Of a stretch of 47,416 nucleotides of DNA, positions 1 to 8,429 are shown piece by piece. The notes below the pieces were generated by a model that ran no database searches, was not told the origin of the DNA, and was given only the letters and a program-made list of their open reading frames with translations. The position numbers and the translations under genes are program-made. The stretch is from an uncultured Lachnoanaerobaculum sp. (GTDB lineage: Bacteria > Bacillota > Clostridia > Lachnospirales > Lachnospiraceae): NCBI GenBank assembly GCA_937925515.1, contig CALALP010000019.1, forward strand, positions 1 through 47,416, in the 5' to 3' direction. Each line of letters begins with the position of its first letter. Position 1 is the first letter of the stretch.

Positions 1-77
1 ACCATAGAAGGCTATCTTTATTTCTATTAATTTACAGACTTTTTTTTATAGGCTCGTACTGTTTGTAAAAAATTTTA

Positions 78-2024
78 CTAATTATTTACCTTATTTGTAA
101 TTACAACAGGAGCATGATTAGGATTTACTATTTCAATAATATTATCTGAATCACTCTCAAAATCTAATGTTGAAATACATAGAGAGATATATTCAGAGTC
201 TTCAACTATTTCATATTGTTTTGCAATATCTTTACTACCTTTTGTATAGATTTCATTATTTATTTTAATAGTTGCATTATCAAGGTAATCTCTTACCCCT
301 ACTACATCCTTGTCATAAGAAATTTTCATAACATTGTTTTCAGGAACAATATTTTTAGGTAACATCAAAGTTTTTAATTCTTTAACTAAGGATTTATAAC
401 CTTGTGCACTTATTTTTACAGTATGTGTTTGTGAGTTATCTAAGCCCTTATTACTTAAAAAAAGTTGTGAACCCATATCAGTCTTAATTTTATATTTATT
501 TTCTTCTGAAATATCCCCCTCTGTAAATATAACATTATCAACCTTGACTTCCTTAATTCTATTGATAAATTGGTCGCCTTGAGGATTAAAAGGATCAATA
601 ATAGTTATAGTCCAAAGATCATCTACTAATTTAAGGAATGGAGTAAACAGCATTGAACTTGCTCTTTCCTTATCCAACACAAGTGGAATATCAATAGTTT
701 TTGACTCCTCTAAATGTTTAAGGCTATTCATATCAAATGAATTATCAATCTTATAGCAATATTCTTCATTTGCACCAATAACAGGTATATTTAATTTTGA
801 GGCATCTAAATCTTCATCTTCCTTAACAATAAAGTTTTCTGTGGATACTATATTATCATTAAATTTATAATTTACTACAATTTCAAGATTTCTTAAAACC
901 CTTGTATAGGTTAATGGAATTTCAATTTCTTTGTCTTCTGTAATATTTTTTAGTATGTCCAAAGAGAAACCGTTTTGTATTTCATATACTCCCTTATGTG
1001 TTTCATCAGCAGGTACATGAAAATCTTGGACGCCCTCTCCATGGTTTACAGTAAATTCTTCTCTACCTTTTTCCACTCCATTAAACATATATTTTAAAAC
1101 AACAGTATGTGTTTGTGGTATCTTAGGCTGAGTAGGTTTAGTCATCTCAGGTTGAGTAGGAGCAGTAGTCTGAGGCTGTGTAGGTGCAGGCACTTCAGGC
1201 TTGGTTGGAGCAGGAGTCTGAGGCTGTGTAGGTGCAGGTACTTCAGGCTTGGTTGGAGCAGTGGTCTGAGGCTGAGTAGGTACAGGTACTTCAGGTTGAG
1301 TCGGTGTAGGCACATTAGGTTGAGTAGGAGTTGGAGTTGGAGTTGGTAACTCAGTTTTAGGTGCTATATTATTAGTTGCACTGCTTGAGCCACCACGGCT
1401 ACTTCCACCACCACTAGAGCTACCACCACCTCCACGGCTGCCACCGCCACCTCCACCTCCACTACGAACAGAAGAGGTAGTTGAGGATTTATTGGATTTT
1501 TTATTATCGGTTTGTGTATTTGAAGTTGAAGTTTGAGCTTTTGTTAAGATACCCTTATTTGCTATAAATACAGGATTTGACTGTTCATCAATCCATTGAC
1601 CGAGTGAATTAACTTTATAACCGTCCGGTGTAGTAGTTGAAACAAATAGTAGCCCCTCATTTGACTCATTTTCTCCAAAGTAGTAGGAATAACCGTCAAT
1701 CCATTGCCATGACTTAAGCATTACTCCCTCATTTGAACCCTTGGTGCTATCAAAAAAGTACCACTTGCCATTTGCATCTTGATACCAAGAGGTTTTCAAT
1801 GAATTATTATTAGTGTCAAAGAAATACCATTTTCCGGAGATTTTTACCCAAGAACTTACTGCCTTATTTTCTGTATTATAGAATTTCCAAAGACCATTTT
1901 CTTGTTTCCAAGTTCCTGTAATGTCTGCAAAAGTAGTATTTATATTTGTTGTAGATGAAAATGCTACTAATGAGAGCAAGGATATAAGCTTTGAAAATTT
2001 AGTAAACTTACTCTTTTTTATCAT
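78..2024 (-). CDS. Secreted cell-wall-binding protein with choline-binding-like repeats and two HID/DUF1533-like domains
   Basis: 648 aa. An N-terminal signal peptide (about 1-33, ending TTFA) is followed by aromatic wall-binding repeats (about 37-150) with WKFYNTEN, GKWYFFD and GYSYYF units like choline-binding or glucan-binding repeats. A Ser/Gly-rich linker (about 185-215) and a Pro/Thr/Gln repeat stalk (about 224-305) lead to two MucBP-like beta segments. Two C-terminal domains resemble the hemoglobin-interacting DUF1533/HID fold. No LPXTG anchor is present, so attachment is probably through the repeats. AAGGAG sits 6 bases before the ATG. Role is inferred as surface adhesion or ligand binding; the ligand is unknown. 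Confidence 0.75.
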   Translation of the reverse strand: MIKKSKFTKFSKLISLLSLVAFSSTTNINTTFADITGTWKQENGLWKFYNTENKAVSSWVKISGKWYFFDTNNNSLKTSWYQDANGKWYFFDSTKGSNEGVMLKSWQWIDGYSYYFGENESNEGLLFVSTTTPDGYKVNSLGQWIDEQSNPVFIANKGILTKAQTSTSNTQTDNKKSNKSSTTSSVRSGGGGGGGSRGGGGSSSGGGSSRGGSSSATNNIAPKTELPTPTPTPTQPNVPTPTQPEVPVPTQPQTTAPTKPEVPAPTQPQTPAPTKPEVPAPTQPQTTAPTQPEMTKPTQPKIPQTHTVVLKYMFNGVEKGREEFTVNHGEGVQDFHVPADETHKGVYEIQNGFSLDILKNITEDKEIEIPLTYTRVLRNLEIVVNYKFNDNIVSTENFIVKEDEDLDASKLNIPVIGANEEYCYKIDNSFDMNSLKHLEESKTIDIPLVLDKERASSMLFTPFLKLVDDLWTITIIDPFNPQGDQFINRIKEVKVDNVIFTEGDISEENKYKIKTDMGSQLFLSNKGLDNSQTHTVKISAQGYKSLVKELKTLMLPKNIVPENNVMKISYDKDVVGVRDYLDNATIKINNEIYTKGSKDIAKQYEIVEDSEYISLCISTLDFESDSDNIIEIVNPNHAPVVITNKVNN

Positions 2025-2070
2025 GTTTTTCTCCTTGTTTTTTAGTTTTTAAGTTTTACATAAATAAGCG

Positions 2071-2099
2071 ATTAAATTTGAAACAATAAAATCTTGCAA
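2071..2099 (-). promoter_or_regulatory. Candidate promoter of the wall-binding protein gene
   Basis: Read on the minus strand, TTGCAA and TTTAAT are separated by 17 bases, about 50 bases upstream of the ATG. The -10 is imperfect and there is no independent support. Confidence 0.4.
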
Positions 2100-2227
2100 A
2101 TTTATTTTTTATGAACTGATGTCAATTATACTACTACTTTAGGATTTAGCTATATGATTTTTATATATTTTTATTAATATTTCTTTTATAATTCTTAGGA
2201 CAGTAAATTTTATCAAAATTGTTGTAC

Positions 2228-2256
2228 TTGACATTGTAAAATACAACATTTATAAT
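2228..2256 (+). promoter_or_regulatory. Consensus promoter of the str operon
   Basis: A perfect TTGACA (2228-2233), 17-base spacer and perfect TATAAT (2251-2256) lie 92 bases before rpsL. The spacer contains the dyad TTGTA-AAA-TACAA (2234-2246), which could be a binding site but may be chance. The rest of 2025-2348 shows nothing else definite. Confidence 0.88.
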
Positions 2257-2348
2257 AGGTTAGTCATGTAAGAGCAAATGCTTTTACAGATATAGCTGAA
2301 AATTAAAATACAGCAACCACAGAAAATATTATAAGGAGGTAAAAAGGA

Positions 2349-2771
2349 ATGCCAACATTCAATCAGTTAGTGAGAAAGGGCAGAAAAACTTCTGTAAAGA
2401 AGTCAACAGCACCGGCACTTCAAAAGGGATTTAACTCTCTTCATAAGAAAGCTACAGATGCATCTGCACCTCAGAAAAGAGGAGTATGTACAGCTGTTAA
2501 GACTGCCACACCTAAGAAACCTAACTCAGCACTTCGTAAGATTGCCAGAGTTCGTTTATCTAATGGTATTGAAGTTACAAGCTATATTCCGGGAGAGGGA
2601 CATAATCTTCAAGAGCATAGCGTTGTGCTTATCCGTGGAGGTAGAGTAAAGGATCTTCCTGGTACAAGATACCACATTGTGCGTGGTACACTTGATACAG
2701 CAGGAGTTGCAAACAGAAAGCAAGCACGTTCAAAATACGGTGCTAAGAGACCTAAAGCTGCTAAGAAGTAG
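2349..2771 (+). CDS. rpsL: 30S ribosomal protein S12
   Basis: 140 aa, full length for S12 and first gene of the str operon. S12 sits at the decoding centre of the small subunit and affects translational accuracy. The decoding loop PKKPNSALRK is intact with the lysine whose mutation gives streptomycin resistance still wild type, so the allele looks streptomycin sensitive. The loop GRVKDLPG, with the Asp that is methylthiolated in many bacteria, is also intact. The ribosome binding site AAGGAGG ends 9 bases before ATG. A 176-base gap follows before rpsG. Confidence 0.98.
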   Translation: MPTFNQLVRKGRKTSVKKSTAPALQKGFNSLHKKATDASAPQKRGVCTAVKTATPKKPNSALRKIARVRLSNGIEVTSYIPGEGHNLQEHSVVLIRGGRVKDLPGTRYHIVRGTLDTAGVANRKQARSKYGAKRPKAAKK

Positions 2772-2795
2772 TAAACAGCAAGATAGTAAGAAAAA

Positions 2796-2824
2796 TTAAT
2801 AAGGTATAAATGCTGGATTATAAT
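2796..2824 (+). promoter_or_regulatory. Candidate internal promoter before rpsG
   Basis: TTAATA (2796-2801), 17 bases, TATAAT (2819-2824) in the unusually long rpsL-rpsG spacer. The -10 lies within a near palindrome (GATTATAATATAATC). It would let rpsG, fusA and tuf be made without rpsL. Confidence 0.4.
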
Positions 2825-2947
2825 ATAATCTGTAGGTTGCAGTTTATATAAAACCGAGCATGAGCATATATTTAAAATAGTATATGAGTACCGTAGATTT
2901 AATAGCTTTCTGGAAACAGAGGCAATTATATTAAGGAGGGAAGTAAC

Positions 2948-3418
2948 GTGCCACGTAAAGGACATACTCAAAAGAGAGATGTATTAGCAGATCCATTGTA
3001 CAATAATAAGATTGTAACAAAGCTAGTAAATAATATTATGTTAGATGGTAAAAAAGGTGTTGCTCAAAAGATTGTGTATGGAGCGTTTGAACGCATTGAA
3101 CAAAAGACTGAAAAAGACCCTGTTGAGGTTTTTGAAACAGCTATGAACAACATAATGCCTGTACTTGAGGTAAAGGCAAAGAGAATCGGTGGAGCTACAT
3201 ATCAAGTTCCAATCGAAGTTAAACCGGATAGAAGACAAGCACTTGCACTTAGATGGCTTACATTGTTTTCAAGAAAAAGAGGCGAGAAAACTCAAGAAGA
3301 AAGACTTGCCAATGAACTTATGGACGCAGCCAACAATACAGGTGCGGCAGTTAAGAGAAAAGAAGATATGCATAAAATGGCAGAGGCTAATAAGGCATTT
3401 GCACATTACAGATTCTAG
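2948..3418 (+). CDS. rpsG: 30S ribosomal protein S7
   Basis: 156 aa, the standard length. S7 binds the 3' major domain of 16S rRNA and starts head assembly; in other bacteria it is also the translational regulator of the str operon. The N-terminus PRKGHTQKRDVLADP and the RRQALALRWL block are typical. The start is GTG at 2948, set by AAGGAGGG 7 bases upstream; no ATG is suitably placed. It follows rpsL after 176 bases and precedes fusA by 18 bases. Confidence 0.98.
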   Translation: MPRKGHTQKRDVLADPLYNNKIVTKLVNNIMLDGKKGVAQKIVYGAFERIEQKTEKDPVEVFETAMNNIMPVLEVKAKRIGGATYQVPIEVKPDRRQALALRWLTLFSRKRGEKTQEERLANELMDAANNTGAAVKRKEDMHKMAEANKAFAHYRF

Positions 3419-3436
3419 TAAGGGAGGAGAACCAAT

Positions 3437-5560
3437 TTGGCTGGAAGAGAGTATCCACTAGAAAGAACCAGGAATATTGGTATTATGGCTCATATAGATG
3501 CAGGTAAAACTACACTTACCGAGCGTATCCTTTATTATACTGGTGTTAATTATAAAATAGGAGATACCCATGAGGGTACTGCTGTTATGGACTGGATGGC
3601 ACAGGAGCAGGAAAGAGGTATTACAATTACTTCGGCTGCTACAACTTGTCATTGGACATTGCAGGAGAATAATAAAAATAAACCTGGAGCATTAGAAAAT
3701 CGTATCAATATTATAGACACACCGGGACACGTTGATTTTACTGTTGAAGTAGAAAGATCACTTCGTGTTTTAGACGGTGCAGTTGGAGTTTTTTGTGCTA
3801 AGGGTGGTGTTGAGCCTCAGTCTGAAAATGTATGGCGACAGGCTGACACATACAATGTACCTAGAATGGCATTTATAAATAAAATGGATATTTTAGGTGC
3901 TAACTTCTACGGTGCAGTAGAACAAATTCGTAAACGTCTTGGAAAGAATGCTATTTGTCTTCAGATTCCAATCGGAAAAGAAGATGAGTTTAAGGGAATA
4001 ATAGATCTTTTTGAGATGAAAGCATATATTTATAATGATGATAAGGGCGATGATATATCAATAATTGATATACCTGAGGATATGGCAGAAGATGCTGAAC
4101 TTTATCATACAGAATTAGTTGAAAAAATATGTGATTTAGATGAAGATCTTATGATGCAGTATTTAGAGGGAGAAGAGCCAAGCGTTGAGGCAATGAAGAA
4201 AGCTCTTCGTCTTGCGACTTGTGAATGTAGAGCAATTCCTGTATGTTGTGGAAGTGCTTACAGAAACAAGGGAGTTCAAAAACTTCTTAATGCAATCATA
4301 GAGTATATGCCTTCTCCAATCGACATTCCTCCTATAAAGGGTGTTGATTTAGACGGTAATGAAGTTGAGAAACATTCATCTGATGATGAACCATTTGCAG
4401 CTTTAGCATTTAAGATTATGACAGACCCTTATGTTGGTAAACTTGCATATTTTAGAGTTTATTCAGGAACAATCAACTCAGGTTCGTATGTACTTAATGC
4501 AACAAAGGGTAAGAAAGAAAGAGTTGGTCGTATTTTGCAGATGCATGCAAATAAAAGACAGGAAATAGATAAGGTATATTCAGGAGATATTGCAGCGGCA
4601 GTAGGATTTAAACTTACTACTACAGGTGATACAATTTGTGATGAGCAACACCCTGTTATACTTGAGTCTATGGAATTCCCTGAGCCTGTTATTGATATAG
4701 CTATTGAGCCTAAGACAAAGATAGGTCAGCAAAAAATGGTTGAGGCACTTCAAAAACTTGCAGAAGAAGATCCTACATTTAGAGCTAAGTCAAATGCTGA
4801 AACAGGTCAGACAATTATTTCAGGTATGGGAGAACTTCATCTTGAAATTATAGTAGATAGACTTTTAAGAGAGTTTAATGTAGAGGCAAATGTTGGTGCA
4901 CCACAGGTTGCTTATAAGGAAACATTTACAAAGACTGTTGAAGTTGATAGTAAGTATGCAAAACAGTCAGGTGGTCGTGGTCAGTACGGTCATTGTAAAG
5001 TTAGATTTGAACCAATGGACGCAAACGGCGAACAGTTATTTAAGTTTGAGTCAAGTGTCGTAGGTGGAGCTATTCCAAAGGAATATATTCCGGCTATCGG
5101 AGAGGGAATTGAAGAGGCTGCTAAAGCAGGTATACTTGGAGGTTTCCCTGTACTTGGTATTTATGCAAATGTTTTTGACGGTTCATACCATGAGGTTGAC
5201 TCTTCTGAAATGGCATTCCATATAGCAGGTTCTTTAGCATTTAAAGATGCTATGGCAAAGGCAAGCCCTGTACTTCTTGAACCTATAATGAGAGTAGAGG
5301 TTACAATGCCTGAGGATTATATGGGAGATGTTATAGGAGATATAAACTCTCGTCGTGGACGTATTGAGGGTATGGAGGACATTGCAAGTGGTAAGCAGAT
5401 TAACGCATTTGTTCCACTTTCAGAGATGTTTGGTTATGCTACTGATTTACGTTCAAGAACACAGGGACGTGGAAATTACTCAATGTTCTTTGAAAAATAT
5501 GAGCAAGTTCCAAAGAGTGTTCAAGAAAAAGTACTTGCAGCAAGAAAAGGCGATAAGTAA
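3437..5560 (+). CDS. fusA: Elongation factor G
   Basis: 707 aa translational GTPase that drives ribosomal translocation. G1 AHIDAGKTT (about 17-25), G3 DTPGHVDF and G4 NKMD are all present, followed by domains II-V; SGGRGQYGH of domain IV is recognisable. Length is normal (about 690-710). The start is TTG at 3437, with AGGGAGGA 8 bases upstream, and the conserved MAGREYPLERTRNIGIMAHID begins there. The third gene of the str operon; tuf follows after 110 bases that hold their own promoter. Confidence 0.98.
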   Translation: MAGREYPLERTRNIGIMAHIDAGKTTLTERILYYTGVNYKIGDTHEGTAVMDWMAQEQERGITITSAATTCHWTLQENNKNKPGALENRINIIDTPGHVDFTVEVERSLRVLDGAVGVFCAKGGVEPQSENVWRQADTYNVPRMAFINKMDILGANFYGAVEQIRKRLGKNAICLQIPIGKEDEFKGIIDLFEMKAYIYNDDKGDDISIIDIPEDMAEDAELYHTELVEKICDLDEDLMMQYLEGEEPSVEAMKKALRLATCECRAIPVCCGSAYRNKGVQKLLNAIIEYMPSPIDIPPIKGVDLDGNEVEKHSSDDEPFAALAFKIMTDPYVGKLAYFRVYSGTINSGSYVLNATKGKKERVGRILQMHANKRQEIDKVYSGDIAAAVGFKLTTTGDTICDEQHPVILESMEFPEPVIDIAIEPKTKIGQQKMVEALQKLAEEDPTFRAKSNAETGQTIISGMGELHLEIIVDRLLREFNVEANVGAPQVAYKETFTKTVEVDSKYAKQSGGRGQYGHCKVRFEPMDANGEQLFKFESSVVGGAIPKEYIPAIGEGIEEAAKAGILGGFPVLGIYANVFDGSYHEVDSSEMAFHIAGSLAFKDAMAKASPVLLEPIMRVEVTMPEDYMGDVIGDINSRRGRIEGMEDIASGKQINAFVPLSEMFGYATDLRSRTQGRGNYSMFFEKYEQVPKSVQEKVLAARKGDK

Positions 5561-5584
5561 AGTAATTAACTAAGATAAAACAAC

Positions 5585-5613
5585 TTGATAAAAGCTTGGC
5601 TTTGATATATAAT
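5585..5613 (+). promoter_or_regulatory. Internal promoter for tuf
   Basis: TTGATA (5585-5590), 17 bases, TATAAT (5608-5613), 57 bases ahead of the tuf start. Extra promoters for tuf are common because EF-Tu is needed in excess over the rest of the str operon. Confidence 0.7.
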
Positions 5614-5670
5614 AAAGGCTAGCTTACTAAAAAAATAATTCAAAGCATATATTTAAGGAGGATTTTTTAA

Positions 5671-6870
5671 ATGGCAAAGGCAAAATTTGATAGAAGTAAA
5701 CCTCATGCTAACATTGGTACTATCGGACATGTAGACCACGGTAAAACAACACTTACAGCTGCTATTACTAAGGTATTGGCAACTAAGTTACCATCAGATA
5801 CAAACAAGGTTGTAGATTTTGATAAGATTGACAAAGCTCCTGAGGAGAAAGAAAGAGGTATTACAATTTCTACTGCTCACGTTGAGTATGAAACAGCTAA
5901 TAGACATTATGCACACGTTGACTGTCCGGGACATGCTGACTATGTAAAGAACATGATTACAGGTGCTGCACAGATGGACGGAGCTATCTTAGTTGTCGCT
6001 GCAACAGACGGAGTTATGGCTCAGACAAGAGAGCATATTCTTCTTTCACGTCAGGTAGGCGTTCCTTATATCGTAGTATTTATGAATAAGTGCGATATGG
6101 TTGATGACGCTGAGCTTTTAGAGCTTGTTGAAATGGAGATTAGAGATCTTCTTACAGAGTATGAGTTCCCTGGAGATGACATTCCTGTTGTTCAAGGTTC
6201 TGCTCTTCAAGCACTTAATGACCCTAATGGTAAGTGGGCTGATAAGATTATGGAACTTATGGATGCAGTTGATTCATACATTCCTAATCCTGACAGAGAT
6301 ATTGACAAGCCATTCCTTATGCCAATAGAGGACGTATTCACAATTACAGGTCGTGGTACAGTTGCAACAGGACGTGTTGAGAGAGGTACATTGGTAGTTA
6401 ATACTGAAGTTGAAATCCTTGGTATTCATGAAGAAACAAAGAAGACTGTTGTTACAGGTATTGAGATGTTTAGAAAACTTCTTGATCAGGCTCAAGCAGG
6501 TGATAACATTGGAGCACTTCTTCGTGGTGTTCAGAGAACTGAAATCGAAAGAGGACAGGTTCTTGCTAAGCCGGGTACAGTAACTTGCCATAAAAAATTT
6601 ACTGCACAGGTTTACGTTTTAACTAAGGAAGAGGGTGGTCGTCATACACCATTCTTTAACAACTATCGTCCACAGTTCTACTTCAGAACAACTGATATTA
6701 CAGGTGTTTGCGAACTTCCTGCAGGTACTGAAATGTGTATGCCGGGAGATAACGTAGAGATGACTATTGAACTTATTCACCCAATCGCTTGTGAGCAGGG
6801 TCTTAGATTCGCTATCCGTGAGGGTGGTAGAACAGTAGGTTCAGGAAGAGTTGTTAAGATTATTGAATAA
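5671..6870 (+). CDS. tuf: Elongation factor Tu
   Basis: 399 aa GTPase that carries aminoacyl-tRNA to the ribosome. G1 GHVDHGKTT (19-27), switch II DCPGHADY and G4 NKCD are intact, followed by domains II and III ending in GSGRVVKI. AAGGAGG precedes the ATG. It is the last gene of the str operon and is followed 45 bases later by a strong terminator. Codon use is biased toward favoured codons, as expected for a very abundant protein. Confidence 0.98.
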   Translation: MAKAKFDRSKPHANIGTIGHVDHGKTTLTAAITKVLATKLPSDTNKVVDFDKIDKAPEEKERGITISTAHVEYETANRHYAHVDCPGHADYVKNMITGAAQMDGAILVVAATDGVMAQTREHILLSRQVGVPYIVVFMNKCDMVDDAELLELVEMEIRDLLTEYEFPGDDIPVVQGSALQALNDPNGKWADKIMELMDAVDSYIPNPDRDIDKPFLMPIEDVFTITGRGTVATGRVERGTLVVNTEVEILGIHEETKKTVVTGIEMFRKLLDQAQAGDNIGALLRGVQRTEIERGQVLAKPGTVTCHKKFTAQVYVLTKEEGGRHTPFFNNYRPQFYFRTTDITGVCELPAGTEMCMPGDNVEMTIELIHPIACEQGLRFAIREGGRTVGSGRVVKIIE

Positions 6871-6914
6871 TCTAAATTGTTAGTTTTAAATATAAATTAA
6901 ATATTGTTAGTAAG

Positions 6915-6950
6915 AGTCGCTTGATTAATTTAATTAAGCGACTTTTTTTA
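6915..6950 (+). terminator. Rho-independent terminator of the str operon
   Basis: AGTCGCTT (6915-6922) pairs with AAGCGACT (6936-6943) and is followed directly by a run of seven T. The loop side is AT-rich and can extend the stem. Confidence 0.9.
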
Positions 6951-6974
6951 TTGAAAAAATTAAGAAAAAATACT

Positions 6975-7003
6975 TTGACAAAATATAGATAAGAAATTAA
7001 TAT
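6975..7003 (+). promoter_or_regulatory. Promoter of the TetR-ABC exporter operon
   Basis: TTGACA (6975-6980), 17 bases, TAATAT (6998-7003). The palindromic operator at 7011-7024 begins 8 bases after the -10, where transcription should start. Confidence 0.75.
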
Positions 7004-7010
7004 TTAAAAT

Positions 7011-7024
7011 ACCGAACGGTCGGT
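7011..7024 (+). promoter_or_regulatory. TetR-type operator over the transcription start
   Basis: ACCGAACGGTCGGT: perfect inverted arms ACCGA/TCGGT around ACGG. It is GC-rich against an AT-rich background, of the ACCGACCGGTCGGT kind used by many TetR regulators, and sits just upstream of a tetR-like gene, so autoregulation is the simplest reading. Confidence 0.75.
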
Positions 7025-7063
7025 CTTTTATTTTAGTAAAGCTATTATTTTAGGAGAGATATT

Positions 7064-7702
7064 ATGACAGTAGAATTAATTTTAGATGTGGCAACAAGAC
7101 TTTTCATAGAAAAAGGTTTTGATAAAACAAGTATGAGGGATATTGCAAAAGAGGCAAAACTTTCAAAAGGTGCAATATATCATTATTTTGTATCTAAAAA
7201 TGAAATTATTGAGGCAGTAAAGGAAAGACAAACTAAGTCCAATACACTGACAATGGAAAGTTATTTAAAGGAAATAGTAGGTTATACAGGTAAGGAAAAA
7301 TTAATTGCAATACTAAAAAAGAGCTTAGAGAGTCAGGAAAATCATTATTTGGATAATTTATTTAGTTCACAGGTTAAGAGTTCAGATTTTATTGTTTCTT
7401 ATATGAAGTCTTGTGTGGAAATAGATTCTGCCTTAATTACAGATTTGATTTATCAAGGAATTAAAGACGGTTCGCTAAGTGTAGATTTTCCGGAGGAAGT
7501 GGCTGAAGTTTTCTTACTTTTAATTAATATTTGGTGTGATCCGATTATTTTTAAATGTAATTATTCAAAGCTGGAGCAAAGATTAAAATTTTTACAATAT
7601 ATGATGAAAAAAGTTGGTTTAGATATTTTAAGTGATGAGCTATTATCTAAATTCCTTGAGTCATTGAAAAAGATTTATGACAAGGAGAGAACAAATGAGT
7701 GA
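7064..7702 (+). CDS. TetR/AcrR family transcriptional regulator
   Basis: 212 aa. The N-terminal helix-turn-helix (about 5-50: ATRLFIEKGFDKTSMRDIA, LSKGAIYHYFVSKNEI) is classic TetR_N; the rest is the variable ligand-binding helical domain. It probably represses its own operon through the palindrome at 7011-7024 and is relieved by an unknown ligand. The stop overlaps the start of the ABC ATPase gene by 8 bases, so regulator and transporter are co-transcribed. The transported compound and inducer are probably related, but neither can be read from sequence. Confidence 0.9.
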   Translation: MTVELILDVATRLFIEKGFDKTSMRDIAKEAKLSKGAIYHYFVSKNEIIEAVKERQTKSNTLTMESYLKEIVGYTGKEKLIAILKKSLESQENHYLDNLFSSQVKSSDFIVSYMKSCVEIDSALITDLIYQGIKDGSLSVDFPEEVAEVFLLLINIWCDPIIFKCNYSKLEQRLKFLQYMMKKVGLDILSDELLSKFLESLKKIYDKERTNE

Positions 7703-8207
7703 AAAATTAGCAATTAGGGTTAATGGAATATCTAAGAGTTTTGGTCAATATGAAGTAATTAAAAGTTGTTCCATAAATGTTGAAGAGAATATGATATATG
7801 CACTTGTTGGAGCTAATGGTGCAGGAAAGACAACTATTTTTAAAATGATTTCAGGTTTATTGTTTCCTGATGCAGGGCAAATTAGTTTATTAGGTAAAAA
7901 CATATTTACTGATAAAGATTTTATTCTTTCACATATTGGTACATTGATTAGTACACCGATATTTTATGAGCATCTTTCTGCCAAGGAAAATATATCAATT
8001 CATTTAGCTTATATGGGAAAAGAGGGTATTAATCCTAATGTTTTTTTAGAAAAAGTTGGATTACATAATGTAAGTGATAAAGCTGTTGCAAGATTTTCAC
8101 TTGGAATGAGGCAAAGACTTGCGATTGCAAGGGCAATAAGCCATAAGCCAAAGATTTTGATACTAGATGAACCATTAAATGGACTTGATCCACTTGGTAT
8201 AAAATAA
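7695..8207 (+). CDS. N-terminal piece of the split ABC ATPase
   Basis: 170 aa holding Walker A, signature and Walker B but ending directly after the D-loop (NGLDPLGIK). Without the switch histidine and the C-terminal strands it is not expected to hydrolyse ATP normally alone. Confidence 0.6.
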   Translation: MSEKLAIRVNGISKSFGQYEVIKSCSINVEENMIYALVGANGAGKTTIFKMISGLLFPDAGQISLLGKNIFTDKDFILSHIGTLISTPIFYEHLSAKENISIHLAYMGKEGINPNVFLEKVGLHNVSDKAVARFSLGMRQRLAIARAISHKPKILILDEPLNGLDPLGIK

Positions 8208-8429
8208 ATGAGAGATTTTTTTATTAATTTAGTAAAAAATGAGGACATGACAATTTTAATATCAAGTCATATCTTAGGAGATATTGAACATATGGCAGAT
8301 AAAATAGGTATTATTATAAATGGCAGAGTAGCTGAGGAAGACTCTGTAAAAGAACTTAAGAGTCAAGGAATAAACAGTTTAGAAGATTATATAATTGAGA
8401 AAATGTCAGGAGGAAATCATAATGATTAA
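8208..8429 (+). CDS. C-terminal piece of the split ABC ATPase
   Basis: 73 aa beginning with an ATG that immediately follows the in-frame TAA. It contains the switch region TILISSHILGDIEHMADKIG. No separate ribosome binding site is seen, so translation would depend on reinitiation. It overlaps the permease start by 8 bases. Confidence 0.5.
   Translation: MRDFFINLVKNEDMTILISSHILGDIEHMADKIGIIINGRVAEEDSVKELKSQGINSLEDYIIEKMSGGNHND

Larger units (their letters stand above)
7695..8429 (+). pseudogene. ABC transporter ATP-binding protein gene interrupted by an in-frame stop
   Basis: As one frame this would be a 244-codon ABC ATPase: Walker A GANGAGKTT (39-47), signature-like FSLGM, Walker B ILILDEP (about 154-160) and D-loop NGLDP. 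Codon 171 (8205-8207) is TAA, and the same frame continues with an ATG and the missing C-terminal part containing the switch histidine (ISSHIL). A single G to T change in a GAA codon would explain the stop. It could be a real null allele, a two-piece protein made by reinitiation at TAAATG, or a sequencing error. The true start is the ATG at 7695 with AAGGAGAG upstream, overlapping tetR. The permease gene downstream is intact. Confidence 0.8.

Noticed and set aside
1..77. Terminator or gene end at the left edge
   Set aside because: No convincing stem with a T run on either strand.
1107..1349. Plus-strand ORF of 80 codons opposite the Pro-rich stalk
   Set aside because: Its Arg/Leu/Ser repeats are just the reverse strand of the PTQP repeat; no ribosome binding site.
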